Positions 46,330 to 57,704 of a stretch of DNA of 64,000 nucleotides are shown piece after piece; positions within the stretch are counted from its first letter, which is position 1; every line of letters begins with the position of its first letter. The notes beneath the pieces were generated by a model. The model ran no database searches and was not told the DNA's origin. It saw only the letters and a list, made by a program, of their open reading frames with translations. This stretch comes from Streptomyces sp. Tu 3180 (GTDB taxonomy: Bacteria; Actinomycetota; Actinomycetes; Streptomycetales; Streptomycetaceae). The stretch covers positions 5,496,001 to 5,560,000 of the forward strand of contig NZ_WOXS01000002.1 in NCBI RefSeq assembly GCF_009852415.1, in the 5' to 3' direction. Both the position numbers and the translations under genes were made by a program.

Positions 46330-49300
46330 CTACGCCTCGAACACCTCACGCACCAGCTGCTCCTGCTCGGCCTGGTGGCGCTTCGCGGAGCCGACCGCCG
46401 GGGACGAGCTGTGCGGGCGCGAGATGCGCCGCAGACGCTCGTCGTGCGGGAGGTCGGCGCCGACCGCCAGGTCGAGGTGGTCGATCAGGTTGAGCGCGAT
46501 GAACGGCCAGGCACCCTGGTTCGCCGGCTCCTCCTGGGCCCACAGGTACTTCTCGGCGTTCGGGTACTTCTTGATCTCCGCCTGGAGCTCCGCACCCGGC
46601 AGCGGGTACAGGCGCTCGATGCGGATGATCGCCGTGTCCGTCGCACCGCGCTTCTGCCGCTCGGCCTCCAGGTCGTAGTAGACCTTGCCGGCGCAGAAGA
46701 CGACCTTCTTCACCGCGGCCGGGTCGACCGAGGCGTCGCCGATGACCGGGCGGAACTGGCCCGTGGTGAACTCCTCCGCCTTCGACGCGGCGGCCTTCAG
46801 GCGCAGCATCGACTTCGGGGTGAAGACGACCAGCGGCTTGTGGTGCGGGTTGTGCACCTGCCACCGCAGGAGGTGGAAGTAGTTCGACGGCGAGGTCGGC
46901 ATCGCGACCGTCATGTTGTTCTGGGCGCAGAGCTGCAGGAACCGCTCCGGGCGGGCCGAGGAGTGGTCCGGGCCCTGGCCCTCGTAGCCGTGCGGGAGGA
47001 GCAGGACCACACCGGAGGTCTGGGCCCACTTCTGCTCCGCCGACGAGATGAACTCGTCCACGACCGTCTGGGCGCCGTTGACGAAGTCGCCGAACTGGGC
47101 CTCCCACAGCACGAGAGCGTCCGGGCGGGCCAGCGAGTAGCCGTACTCGAAGCCCATGGCCGCGTACTCGGACAGCAGGGAGTTGTAGACGTTCAGCCGC
47201 GCCTGGTCCTCGGAGAGGTACTGCAGCGGCGTGTACTCCTCGCCCGTCTCGCGGTCGATGATGACCGCGTGGCGCTGGCCGAACGTGCCGCGCTGCGAGT
47301 CCTGGCCCGCCAGACGGACCGGGACGCCCTCCAGGAGGAGCGAGCCGAACGCGAGGGTCTCGCCCATGCCCCAGTCGATGGTGCCGTCCTCGACCATCGC
47401 CGCCCGGCGCTGGAGCTGCGGCAGCAGGCGCGGGTGGACGGTGATGTGGTCGGGGATGTTGACCTGGGACTCGGCGATCCGCTTGACGACCTCGGCGGAG
47501 ACCGCGGTGTTCACGGCGACCGGGAACTGGGCCTGCGGGTCCGGGGTGTCGACCGAGCCCGGCTGCGAGGTGGCCTCGCGGACCTCGGTGAAGACCTTCT
47601 CCAGCTGGCCCTGGTAGTCCTGCAGCGCCTGCTCGGCCTCTTCCAGGGTGATGTCGCCGCGACCGATCAGGGACTCGGTGTAGAGCTTGCGCACCGAGCG
47701 CTTCTTGTCGATCAGGTCGTACATCAGCGGCTGGGTGAAGGCCGGGTTGTCCGACTCGTTGTGACCGCGGCGGCGGTAGCAGATGAGGTCGATCACCACG
47801 TCCTTGTTGAACGCCTGGCGGAACTCGAAGGCCAGGCGCGCGACGCGCACGACCGCCTCCGGGTCGTCGCCGTTCACGTGGAAGATCGGGGCCTCGATCA
47901 TGCGGGCCACGTCCGTCGCGTACATGGAGGAGCGCGAGGACTCGGGGGCCGCGGTGAAGCCGACCTGGTTGTTGATGACGATGTGGACCGTGCCGCCGGT
48001 GCGGTAGCCGCGCAGCTGCGACATGTTCAGGGTCTCGGCCACCACGCCCTGGCCCGCGAAGGCCGCGTCGCCGTGGATCGCCACCGGCAGGACGGTGAAG
48101 TCCGTGCCGCCCTTGCCGATGATGTCCTGCTTGGCGCGGGCGACGCCCTCCAGGACCGGGTCGACGGCCTCCAGGTGGGAGGGGTTGGCGACCAGGGAGA
48201 CCTTGATCTGCTCGCCGTCCAGGCCGGTGAAGGTGCCCTCGGCGCCCAGGTGGTACTTCACGTCGCCGGAGCCGTGCATCGACTTCGGGTCGAGGTTGCC
48301 CTCGAACTCGCGGAAGATCTGCGCGTACGACTTGCCGACGATGTTCGCGAGGACGTTCAGGCGGCCGCGGTGGGCCATGCCGATGACGACCTCGTCCAGG
48401 CGGGACTCGGCGGCCGAGTCCAGCACCGCGTCGAGCAGCGGGATGACGGACTCGCCGCCCTCCAGGGAGAAGCGCTTCTGGCCGACGTACTTGGTCTGCA
48501 GGAAGGTCTCGAAGGCCTCGGCGGCGTTCAGCCGGCGCAGGATGCGCAGCTGCTCCTCGCGCTCCGGCTTGGAGTGCGAGCGCTCCACGCGGTCCTGGAT
48601 CCACTTGCGCTGCTTGGGGTCCTGGATGTGCATGAACTCGATGCCGGTGGTGCGGCAGTACGAGTCGCGCAGCACGCCGAGGATGTCGCGCAGCTTCATC
48701 ATCGACTTGCCGGCGAATCCGCCGACGGCGAACTCGCGCTCCAGGTCCCACAGGGTGAGGCCGTGCTCGACGATGTCCAGGTCGGGGTGCTTGCGCTGGC
48801 GGTACTCCAGCGGGTCGGTGTCGGCCATGACGTGGCCGCGGACCCGGTAGGAGTGGATCAGCTCGAAGACGCGGGCGGCCTTGGTGACGTCGTCGTCGTG
48901 GGAGGCGTCGATGTCCTTGAGCCAGCGGACCGGCTCGTAGGGGATGCGCAGCGCCTCGAAGATGTCGTCGTAGAAGCCGTTCTCGCCGAGCAGGAGGTTG
49001 GCGACCTGGCGGAGGAACTCGCCGGAGGCGGCGCCCTGGATCACCCGGTGGTCGTAGGTCGACGTGAGCGTCATGACCTTCGAGATGCCGAGCTTGTTCA
49101 GGGTGTCCTGGCTGGTGCCCTGGAACTCCGCCGGGTAGTCCATGGAGCCGACGCCCATGATGACCGACTGGCCGGGCATCAGGCGCGGCACGGAGTGGAC
49201 GGTGCCGAGACCGCCGGGGTTGGTCAGGGAGACCGTGACGCCGGTGAAGTCGTCCATCGTCAGCTTGTTGTCGCGGGCGCGACGGACGATGTCCTCGTAG

Positions 49301-50148
49301 GCCTGCCAGAACTCGAAGAAGTTCAGCGTCTCGGCCTTCTTGATGGCCGCGACGACCAGCTGGCGGTCGCCGTTGGGCTTGACCAGGTCGATGGCGAGGC
49401 CGAGGTTGACGTGCTCCGGCTTGACCAGGGTCGGCTTGCCGTTCACCTTCGCGTAGGACCAGTTCATGGCCGGCATCGCCTTGATGGCCTGGACCATGGC
49501 GTAGCCGATGAGGTGCGTGAAGGAGATCTTCCCGCCGCGGGCCCGCTTGAGGTGGTTGTTGATGACGATGCGGTTGTCGAACAGCAGCTTCACCGGGACC
49601 GCGCGCACGGACGTGGCCGTGGGCAGGTCCAGCGAGGCGTCCATGTTCTTCGCGACGGCGGCGGACGGGCCGCGCAGGGTCACCTGCTCGGGGCCCTCCT
49701 TCGCCTCGCCCGCGGGCTCGGCCTTCGCGGCGGCCGGCTTGGCGGCGGGAGCGGCGGCCTTCGCCGGGGCGGGAGCCGGGGCCGGGGCGGGGACCTGGGC
49801 CTGCGGGGCGGGGGCCCGGCCGGCCGGCCGGGCCGGGGCGGCGGCCGCGGGCTGCGCGGCGGCCGCGGGAGCGGCGGCGGGCTGGGCCGGAGCGGTGGGC
49901 TGAGCCGTGGTGGTGCCCGCCGCCCCCGCGGCCGCGGTACCCGCCGGGGCCGAGGCCGCGGGCGCGCCCGGCTTGTAGTCGGCGAAGAAGTCCCACCAGG
50001 CTCGGTCCACCGAGTTCGGATCCTGGAGGTACTGCTGATAGATCTCGTCGACTAGCCACTCGTTGGCACCGAACGCCGCGGCGGGGTTCTTGCCCGCTTG
50101 GTCGGTTTCGGTCGACATGCTCGAGTTACTGGGGGACTGTGGCGACAC
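46330..50148 (-). CDS. kgd: multifunctional 2-oxoglutarate dehydrogenase (E2-like/E1 fusion)
   Basis: 1272 residues from GTG 50148; ATG 50118 is in frame but has no ribosome site. Citric-acid-cycle enzyme for 2-oxoglutarate oxidation. Order: helical start NEWLVDEIYQQYLQDPNSVDRAWWDFF; a long Ala/Pro/Gln linker (about 60-140); a succinyltransferase-type domain (about 150-400, FDNRIVINNHLKRARGGKISFTH; TSTYDHRVIQGAASGEFL); then the thiamine-diphosphate E1 domains (AHRGRLNVLANIVGK; GDDPEAVVRVARLAFEF; RRRGHNESDNPAF; EAQFGDF). No lipoyl domain is visible, as in other actinobacterial Kgd/OdhA proteins, which borrow lipoyl groups from the pyruvate complex. GarA-type FHA proteins inhibit it in relatives. 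Confidence 0.96.
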   Translation of the reverse strand: MSPQSPSNSSMSTETDQAGKNPAAAFGANEWLVDEIYQQYLQDPNSVDRAWWDFFADYKPGAPAASAPAGTAAAGAAGTTTAQPTAPAQPAAAPAAAAQPAAAAPARPAGRAPAPQAQVPAPAPAPAPAKAAAPAAKPAAAKAEPAGEAKEGPEQVTLRGPSAAVAKNMDASLDLPTATSVRAVPVKLLFDNRIVINNHLKRARGGKISFTHLIGYAMVQAIKAMPAMNWSYAKVNGKPTLVKPEHVNLGLAIDLVKPNGDRQLVVAAIKKAETLNFFEFWQAYEDIVRRARDNKLTMDDFTGVTVSLTNPGGLGTVHSVPRLMPGQSVIMGVGSMDYPAEFQGTSQDTLNKLGISKVMTLTSTYDHRVIQGAASGEFLRQVANLLLGENGFYDDIFEALRIPYEPVRWLKDIDASHDDDVTKAARVFELIHSYRVRGHVMADTDPLEYRQRKHPDLDIVEHGLTLWDLEREFAVGGFAGKSMMKLRDILGVLRDSYCRTTGIEFMHIQDPKQRKWIQDRVERSHSKPEREEQLRILRRLNAAEAFETFLQTKYVGQKRFSLEGGESVIPLLDAVLDSAAESRLDEVVIGMAHRGRLNVLANIVGKSYAQIFREFEGNLDPKSMHGSGDVKYHLGAEGTFTGLDGEQIKVSLVANPSHLEAVDPVLEGVARAKQDIIGKGGTDFTVLPVAIHGDAAFAGQGVVAETLNMSQLRGYRTGGTVHIVINNQVGFTAAPESSRSSMYATDVARMIEAPIFHVNGDDPEAVVRVARLAFEFRQAFNKDVVIDLICYRRRGHNESDNPAFTQPLMYDLIDKKRSVRKLYTESLIGRGDITLEEAEQALQDYQGQLEKVFTEVREATSQPGSVDTPDPQAQFPVAVNTAVSAEVVKRIAESQVNIPDHITVHPRLLPQLQRRAAMVEDGTIDWGMGETLAFGSLLLEGVPVRLAGQDSQRGTFGQRHAVIIDRETGEEYTPLQYLSEDQARLNVYNSLLSEYAAMGFEYGYSLARPDALVLWEAQFGDFVNGAQTVVDEFISSAEQKWAQTSGVVLLLPHGYEGQGPDHSSARPERFLQLCAQNNMTVAMPTSPSNYFHLLRWQVHNPHHKPLVVFTPKSMLRLKAAASKAEEFTTGQFRPVIGDASVDPAAVKKVVFCAGKVYYDLEAERQKRGATDTAIIRIERLYPLPGAELQAEIKKYPNAEKYLWAQEEPANQGAWPFIALNLIDHLDLAVGADLPHDERLRRISRPHSSSPAVGSAKRHQAEQEQLVREVFEA

Positions 50149-50439
50149 GGCGGCAACCGCCCTCTTCCGCTTCACAAGGTGATGGACAGCGGGAATCAAG
50201 GCTACGCCCCCGAGTGCGAGAAGGTCAGGCCGGGCCCGTTCATCGTCGCGTAAGTCACATCTCAGAGGGTGTTTCGGCGCTGGAAATGGCGGGAAACAAG
50301 CCTGGTTCCACTTCTTCGGGCCACTTCAGGGATCGCTCGATCGGACCCGGCGCGCACCTGGCGCGGGGCCTGTGCCTGATCACACGTGTCCGTCAGCGCG
50401 GACGCGAGTGGATCTTGTGGCTCCGCTTCGAACTGTACG

Positions 50440-51549
50440 TCAACTTGACGCGGGTGCAGCCCCTGGAAGAGTGACAAGAATTCGGCAACCCCGCTCGGAT
50501 TCGGCCACCCTGATCCGGCCGCCGTGCAGATCGACGGCCCAACGGGCGATCGCCAGGCCCAGACCGGTGCCGCCGTCGCTGCCCGGACCGTGCGGCCGGT
50601 CGGCGTTGCCGCGGTTGAACCGCTCGAAGACGCGGTGCCACTCGGTCCGCGGGATGCCGGGCCCCTCGTCCAGGACCTCCAGCTCCAGCGACTCCGGCTG
50701 CGGCCCGCGCCGCGCCCTGACCGTCACGCGTCCGTGCGGCGGGCTGTGCTTGACCGCGTTGTCGATGAGGTTGGCGACGACCTGGTGGATGCGCTCCGGG
50801 TCGGCGTGCGCGGTCAGCTCGGGCGGCGTCACGTCGAGGTGCAGATGGACGTCCGTGCGCGTGTGGCTGCCGGATCCCGTGGCCATGCCCGCACGGGCGG
50901 AGGCGACCATGTTGGCCTCCTTCAGCACGCCGGACAGGTACGGCCACACCTCGAACCGCCGCTTCTTCAGCGGGACGACGCCGCTGTCCAGGCGGGACAG
51001 GTCGAGGAGGGTCTCCACCAGGCGTCCCAGCCGCTCGGTCTGCTTCAGGGCCGTGCGCATCGTCTCGGGGTCGGCCTCGGTGACCCCGTCGACGATGTTC
51101 TCCAGCACCGCGCGCAGGCCCGCGATGGGGGTGCGCAGCTCGTGCGAGACGTTGGCCACCAGTTCCTTGCGCTGGCGGTCCTGGGCCTCCAGCTCGTCGG
51201 CCATGGCGTTGATCGTCTGGGCCAGGTCGCCCAGCTCGTCGCGGCGGTTCTCGCGCACCCGGCGGGTGTAGTCGCCGTGCGAGATGGACCGGGCCACCGC
51301 GTTCATGTCGTCCAGCGGCGCGGTGAGCGAGTGCGCCACGAACTGCGTGATGAGCAGGGTGGCGATCATCGAGAAGACCGTGATGAAGCGCAGTTCCGTC
51401 TCGGTGTGCACGGCGACCACCGACAGCCCGGTGGTGATCAGCACCGATATGACGACCAGCGCGCCCAGTTTGGTCTTGATCGAGAACGGGCGTACACCGC
51501 CCCAGGGGTGTCTCCCGGGGTCCGTGCGTCCGGCCGGCCCGTCGCTCAT
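50440..51549 (-). CDS. sensor histidine kinase of an OmpR-type two-component system
   Basis: 369 residues from ATG 51549, overlapping the regulator stop (ATGA). Two spans (LGALVVISVLITTGLSVVAV; ITVFSMIATLLITQFVAHSL) enclose almost no extracellular loop (about eight residues), so it senses within the membrane or cytoplasm. Then HAMP (LTAPLDDMNAVARSISHGDYTRRV), HisKA (KELVANVSHELRTPIAGLRAVL, phospho-His about 148), and HATPase_c (NLIDNAVKHSPP, DEGPGIPRTEW, DGGTGLGLAIARW). The signal is unknown. Confidence 0.93.
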   Translation of the reverse strand: MSDGPAGRTDPGRHPWGGVRPFSIKTKLGALVVISVLITTGLSVVAVHTETELRFITVFSMIATLLITQFVAHSLTAPLDDMNAVARSISHGDYTRRVRENRRDELGDLAQTINAMADELEAQDRQRKELVANVSHELRTPIAGLRAVLENIVDGVTEADPETMRTALKQTERLGRLVETLLDLSRLDSGVVPLKKRRFEVWPYLSGVLKEANMVASARAGMATGSGSHTRTDVHLHLDVTPPELTAHADPERIHQVVANLIDNAVKHSPPHGRVTVRARRGPQPESLELEVLDEGPGIPRTEWHRVFERFNRGNADRPHGPGSDGGTGLGLAIARWAVDLHGGRIRVAESERGCRILVTLPGAAPASS

Positions 51550-52286
51550 GGCGTCGGCGTCTCCAGGGCGTAGCCCACGCCGTGCACGGTGCGGATGCGC
51601 TCGGCGCCGATCTTGCGGCGCAGCGCCTTGATGTGGCTGTCGACGGTCCGGGTGCCGGAGGCGTCCGCCCAGTCCCAGACCTCGGCCAGCAGCTGCTCGC
51701 GGGAGAGCACCGCGCGGGGGGTGTTCGCCAGGCACACCAGGAGGTCGAACTCGGTGGGCGTCAGGTGGACGTCCTCGCTGCGCACCCGCACCCGGCGCTG
51801 CGCGTGGTCGATCTCCAGTTCGCCCAGGCGCAGGATGCCGCTGCGCGGGGTCGTGGCCGCGAGGGCCGCCCGCTCCATGCGGCGCAGCAGCACGTGCACG
51901 CGGGCCGCCAGCTCCCGCATGGAGAAGGGCTTCGTCATGTAGTCGTCGGCGCCGACGCCCAGTCCGACCAGCATGTCGGTCTCGTCGTCGCGCGCGGTGA
52001 GCATCAGCACCGGCACGGGCCGCTGGGCCTGCACGCGCCGGCAGACCTCCAGGCCGTCGAAGCCCGGCAGCATGATGTCGAGGATCAGCAGGTCGGGCTG
52101 CCAGGCCTCCGCCGTGTCGACCGCGGACGGGCCGTCGCCCGCCGTTTGCACGAGGAATCCCTCGGCGCGAAGGCGGGTCGCGATGGCGTCCACGATCGTC
52201 GCGTCGTCCTCGACCACGAGGACCCGTCGCTGTGCGCCGGGAGTGGTCGCCGCCGTGCCGTTGTGGGAGGTGTGTGTCTGCTCCAT
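51546..52286 (-). CDS. OmpR/PhoB-family response regulator
   Basis: 246 residues. Receiver domain about 21-135: VLVVEDDATIVDAIATRLR (acidic pair), PDLLILDIMLPGFDGLEVC (phospho-acceptor Asp about 69), LMLTARDDETD (Thr) and YMTKPFSMREL (Lys). DNA-binding winged helix about 150-243: LTPTEFDLLVCLANTPRAVLSREQLL, TVDSHIKALRRKIG. The first 18 residues are a disordered extension. Translationally coupled to the kinase downstream. The 123-base gap to the spermidine-synthase-like gene upstream suggests its own promoter. Confidence 0.94.
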   Translation of the reverse strand: MEQTHTSHNGTAATTPGAQRRVLVVEDDATIVDAIATRLRAEGFLVQTAGDGPSAVDTAEAWQPDLLILDIMLPGFDGLEVCRRVQAQRPVPVLMLTARDDETDMLVGLGVGADDYMTKPFSMRELAARVHVLLRRMERAALAATTPRSGILRLGELEIDHAQRRVRVRSEDVHLTPTEFDLLVCLANTPRAVLSREQLLAEVWDWADASGTRTVDSHIKALRRKIGAERIRTVHGVGYALETPTP

Positions 52287-52409
52287 CGCCCGCCCCTGAT
52301 GTGTGCTTTCCGGAATCCGTGGGGTGATCCGTCATCTGCGCATGACTGCGATTGACGCTTGAATGATCTGCGTCAGGGCAGCAGCGTACGGGGAGTTACC
52401 GCGTGTTTG

Positions 52410-53123
52410 CTATCCAGGGCGGATGCCGAGGTGCACGGCGTCCGGAACGCCCCGGGCAACGGGGATCTCTTCGGTACGCACCTGCTGGAACCCGGCATTC
52501 CGCAAGGTTCCCTCGAATTCCGGGGAGGGCTTGGCCGACCACACGGCGAGCACCCCGCGGGGCCTCAACGCCCTTGCGCAGTGGGCCAGTCCGGCCGGTG
52601 AATAGAGCCCGTCGTTGCCCTCGGTGACGGTCCAGTCGGGGCCGTTGTCGATGTCGAGGCACAGCGCGTCGAACGTGTCGGATGTCTCATTGACGTAGGT
52701 GACGAGATCCGCCTCGACGACCTCCGTGCGCGGGTCGGCGAGGGCCGCGGCGGAGAGCGCGGCCAGGGGCCCCTCGCGGTGCCAGCCGATGATGGCCGGC
52801 TCGCGCTCCACCACGGTGATCCGCCCCCAGCGGGGCTGGGCGGCGGCGTGTGCGAGCGAGAAGCCGACGCCGAGCCCGCCGATGAGGACGCGCGGGCCGG
52901 GGCGCGGGTCGTGGCCCCCGTGCGCGTCGGCGGCGTCCAGCGCGGCCAGGGCGGCGTCGACGAGCCGGCGCTCCGAGCGGCCGTCGGAGGTGTCCATCAG
53001 GAAGCAGCCGTTCGCGATGATCTGCAGCAGGTCGCCGTGCCGGCGCAGCACGACCTCGCCGTACGGACCCTCACGGCGGTCCAGGACTTCGGGGGCTTCG
53101 GGAATGTCGTACGGGGTGGGCAC
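52410..53123 (-). CDS. spermidine synthase-like methyltransferase-fold protein
   Basis: 237 residues. Spermine/spermidine-synthase fold: start DRREGPYGEVVLRRHGDLLQIIANGCFLMDT, nucleoside-binding VLIGGLGVGFSLAHAA (about 78-93), acidic strand end ITVVEREPAIIGW, and DALCLDIDNGPDW. The usual catalytic D-S-x-D-P pattern after strand 4 is replaced by D-I-D-N-G-P, as in many stand-alone homologues in actinobacteria, so aminopropyl transfer is doubtful. Starts at ATG 53123; divergent from lon across 164 bases. Confidence 0.82.
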   Translation of the reverse strand: MPTPYDIPEAPEVLDRREGPYGEVVLRRHGDLLQIIANGCFLMDTSDGRSERRLVDAALAALDAADAHGGHDPRPGPRVLIGGLGVGFSLAHAAAQPRWGRITVVEREPAIIGWHREGPLAALSAAALADPRTEVVEADLVTYVNETSDTFDALCLDIDNGPDWTVTEGNDGLYSPAGLAHCARALRPRGVLAVWSAKPSPEFEGTLRNAGFQQVRTEEIPVARGVPDAVHLGIRPG

Positions 53124-53245
53124 CCGTTCATCTTGGCAGTTGCCCCGCCCCGGTTCAGGGGTTCGGGCGCACGGCTCCCCGCCGCGGCCGGCCGATGATC
53201 GCTGAGAGCGAACGCGGCCCCGGGAACATCCGGCGGCTCAGCAGC

Positions 53246-53266
53246 ATTGAGTCTGCATAACTCAAC
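53246..53266. promoter_or_regulatory. HAIR element (HspR operator) at the lon promoter
   Basis: ATTGAGTctgcataACTCAAC fits the HspR-associated inverted repeat CTTGAGT-N7-ACTCAAG, with perfect TTGAGT/ACTCAA arms. It lies 22 bases before the lon start. lon belongs to the HspR heat-shock regulon in S. coelicolor. Confidence 0.88.
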
Positions 53267-53287
53267 TTGACTGCCGAAAGGGAGATC

Positions 53288-55702
<2,415 letters not shown>

Positions 55703-55721
55703 CGGAGGCGGCCGGACGAGG

Positions 55722-55757
55722 GAAGGCCCGGGTCCCGTGAGGGAGGCCCGGGCCTTC
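55722..55757. terminator. terminator between lon and lysozyme genes
   Basis: GAAGGCCCGGG (55722-55732) pairs with CCCGGGCCTTC (55747-55757), an 11-base stem with a 14-base loop, serving the converging genes. Confidence 0.8.
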
Positions 55758-55779
55758 GCCGTCCCGGGGGAGGGCCGGC

Positions 55780-56604
55780 TCAGCCCAGCGCGAGGGACCG
55801 CAGCCGGTCGGGCGTGCCGTTGAAGCGGTTGTGGTCCCCGACGATCGGTCCGGTCGAGGTGTACTGCCACATCGTGTAGGTCTCCCAGCCGGCGGGGAGC
55901 TCGCCCGCGGTGGAGGCGTACCGGGCGATCCACAGCGGGTGGACGGAGGCGAAGCCGGCGTAGTTCCCGGTGCACTGCTTCCACCAGCTGGTCGCCGTGT
56001 AGATGACGGCGTTGCGGCCGGTGCGCGCCCGGTACTGGTCCAGGAAGTCGTGGATCCAGCTCACCATCGCGCTCTGCGACTTGCCGTAGCAGGCGTCCCC
56101 GTAGGGGTTCCACTCGATGTCGAGCGCGCCCGGCAGGGTCCCTCCGTCCGCGGACCAGGCACCGCCGCGGTCGACGAAGTAGTCCGCCTGGGCGGCGCCG
56201 CTCGCGGTGTCGGGGGTCGCGAAGTGGTAGGCGCCGCGGACCATCCCGACGTCGTACGAGCCGTCGTACTGCTGGGGGTGGTACGGGTTGGTGTAGTACG
56301 TCCCCTCCGTGGCCTTCACATAGGCCCATCGCACCCCGCTGTTCCACAGGGCCGGCCAGGCGACGTCGCCCTGGTGGCTGGAGACGTCCACGCCCTCCGT
56401 CTGGGTGGAGCGCCGGGTCGGGACGCCGCCGCGGCCGTCGTGGGCGACGACGCCCATCCCCATGCGGGCGGAGCCGCGCGGGGGACCGCCGGGGGCGGGC
56501 TCGTCCGCCGCGGCCGTACGGGGGAGGGAGAAGAGAGCGAGCAGGACCGCCGCGACGGCGGTGTACACGTGTAAACGGGTGACGCCGGGTCTGTGCACGG
56601 GCAT
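55780..56604 (-). CDS. secreted GH25 lysozyme (cellosyl type)
   Basis: 274 residues from ATG 56604 (GGAG upstream). Signal peptide: basic start then LHVYTAVAAVLLALFSLPRTAAA, cut near residue 33. Residues about 70-270 are a glycoside hydrolase 25 domain: GVDVSSHQGDVAW (first catalytic Asp region), WAYVKATEGTYYTNPYHPQQY, GAYHFATPDTASG, and GALDIEWNPYG with the Asp-x-Glu catalytic pair, then WQYTSTGPIVGDHNRFNG. Hydrolyses peptidoglycan 1,4-beta bonds, including O-acetylated ones in the cellosyl group. No cell-wall-binding repeats. Confidence 0.93.
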   Translation of the reverse strand: MPVHRPGVTRLHVYTAVAAVLLALFSLPRTAAADEPAPGGPPRGSARMGMGVVAHDGRGGVPTRRSTQTEGVDVSSHQGDVAWPALWNSGVRWAYVKATEGTYYTNPYHPQQYDGSYDVGMVRGAYHFATPDTASGAAQADYFVDRGGAWSADGGTLPGALDIEWNPYGDACYGKSQSAMVSWIHDFLDQYRARTGRNAVIYTATSWWKQCTGNYAGFASVHPLWIARYASTAGELPAGWETYTMWQYTSTGPIVGDHNRFNGTPDRLRSLALG

Positions 56605-56836
56605 GGCGTGTCTCCGAAGGGCTGGTCGAGGGGGATCCGGTGTGTGACCCACATCGCATGTAGTGGGCATGCCACGCAGTCGCCTGGTAGAGAGACTGCG
56701 CGCGCGGACCGCGGCACGGGGAGGGTTTCGTCCGGAAGCTGCCGTTGGTCCACGCCTGCGAAATACTGGCGGAGCTGCGGCGACGTCGCCACTTGGCGAA
56801 AACCTTCAGGACCGGGAAGACCGAGGCAGGCCTCAC

Positions 56837-57331
56837 GTGCACGAAGACGGAAACGGCGGCGGGGGACACGCCGCCACCCCTGGGCCCGGAAGCGGTCCCA
56901 ACCAGCCCGGACTCCTCGCGCTGGAGCGGGAGTTGACGGTGCTGCTGCGGCGCGCCCGGGCCAACCAGGGGGAGATGGCCCGCGAGGTCCACCCCGACCT
57001 GGAGTCGTCCGCCTACGGATTGCTCGTCCGTCTGGATGAGTACGGCAAGCAGCGGGCCACCGAGCTCGCCGCCTACATCGGTGTCGGCAAGGCCACGATG
57101 TCGCGCCAGTTGCGCGCGCTGGAGGACCTCGGGCTCGTCGCCCGCGAGCCGGACCCGGCCGACGGCCGCGCCTGGCTGGTCGCCCTCACCCGGGAGGGGC
57201 GCGAACGGGTGAGCAGGGTCCGCGAGGCCCGCCGCGCGCGCTACGCCGGCCGCCTCGCCGACTGGGACCCCGCCGAAGTCGCGGAACTCGCCCGGCTGCT
57301 GAACCAGCTGAACCGCGGAATGGAGAAGTGA
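56837..57331 (+). CDS. MarR-family transcriptional regulator
   Basis: 164 residues from GTG 56837 (HEDGNGGGGHAATPG...). The same frame is open back to 56663, but those codons look non-coding. The winged helix is at about 75-140: YGLLVRLDEYGKQRATELAAYIGVGKATMSRQLRALEDLGLV followed by the wing REPDPADGRAWLVALT; dimer helices on both sides. The ligand and target are unknown. Divergent from the lysozyme gene, so it may regulate it; no clean palindrome was found in the spacer. Confidence 0.85.
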   Translation: MHEDGNGGGGHAATPGPGSGPNQPGLLALERELTVLLRRARANQGEMAREVHPDLESSAYGLLVRLDEYGKQRATELAAYIGVGKATMSRQLRALEDLGLVAREPDPADGRAWLVALTREGRERVSRVREARRARYAGRLADWDPAEVAELARLLNQLNRGMEK

Positions 57332-57436
57332 CCCGGACGGGCCCGGGCGCGCACCGCCACCGGAGCCGCGAAGGCCACCGGAGTCACCTGAGTCGCCACG
57401 GCCGCTGAAGCCTCGGGAGCCGCCCGGACCGGTGAG

Positions 57437-57589
57437 GCCACCGGGGCCACCGGGGCCACCGGGGCCACCGGGGCCACCGGGGCCACCGGGGCCACCGGGG
57501 CCACCGGGGCCACCGGGGCCACCGGGGCCACCGGGGCCACCGGGGCCACCGGGGCCACCGGGGCCACCGGGGCCACCGGGGCCACCGAA
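57437..57589. repeat. nine-base tandem array (GCCACCGGG)
   Basis: Sixteen perfect head-to-tail copies of GCCACCGGG (57437-57580) and a seventeenth that degrades (GCCACCGAA). It lies in the 373-base spacer between the MarR gene and the PP2C-like gene. Read on the plus strand from a GTG at 57432 it encodes collagen-like Gly-Pro-Pro triplets; on the minus strand it reads Ala-Pro-Val. No ribosome site is seen and the plus frame continues antisense through the next gene, so coding is doubtful. The array is prone to slippage. Confidence 0.93.
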
Positions 57590-57640
57590 GTCTCCGGGAC
57601 CTCGGGGCCCCGAAAGGCAATCAGGGTTTCAGGCGCCCGG

Positions 57641-57685
57641 GGCCCAGAACCCCGGGGCCCAGAACCCCGGGGCCCAGAACCCCGG
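57641..57685. repeat. fifteen-base tandem repeat
   Basis: Three perfect copies of GGCCCAGAACCCCGG, then GGTCACCGG that echoes the nearby nine-base array. Each copy contains CCCCGGGG at the joins, so the stretch can fold, and may terminate the PP2C-like transcript, whose stop is 20 bases away. Confidence 0.85.
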
Positions 57686-57704
57686 GGTCACCGGGGCCCC
57701 CGGA

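Noticed and set aside
44530..50055. A 1841-codon plus-strand frame opposite DUF4097 and kgd
   Set aside because: Antisense to well-identified genes, and the protein looks like a valine/leucine/arginine-rich shadow without any motif.
57437..57589. Tandem array considered as a CRISPR
   Set aside because: Nine-base units with no spacers and no cas genes nearby.
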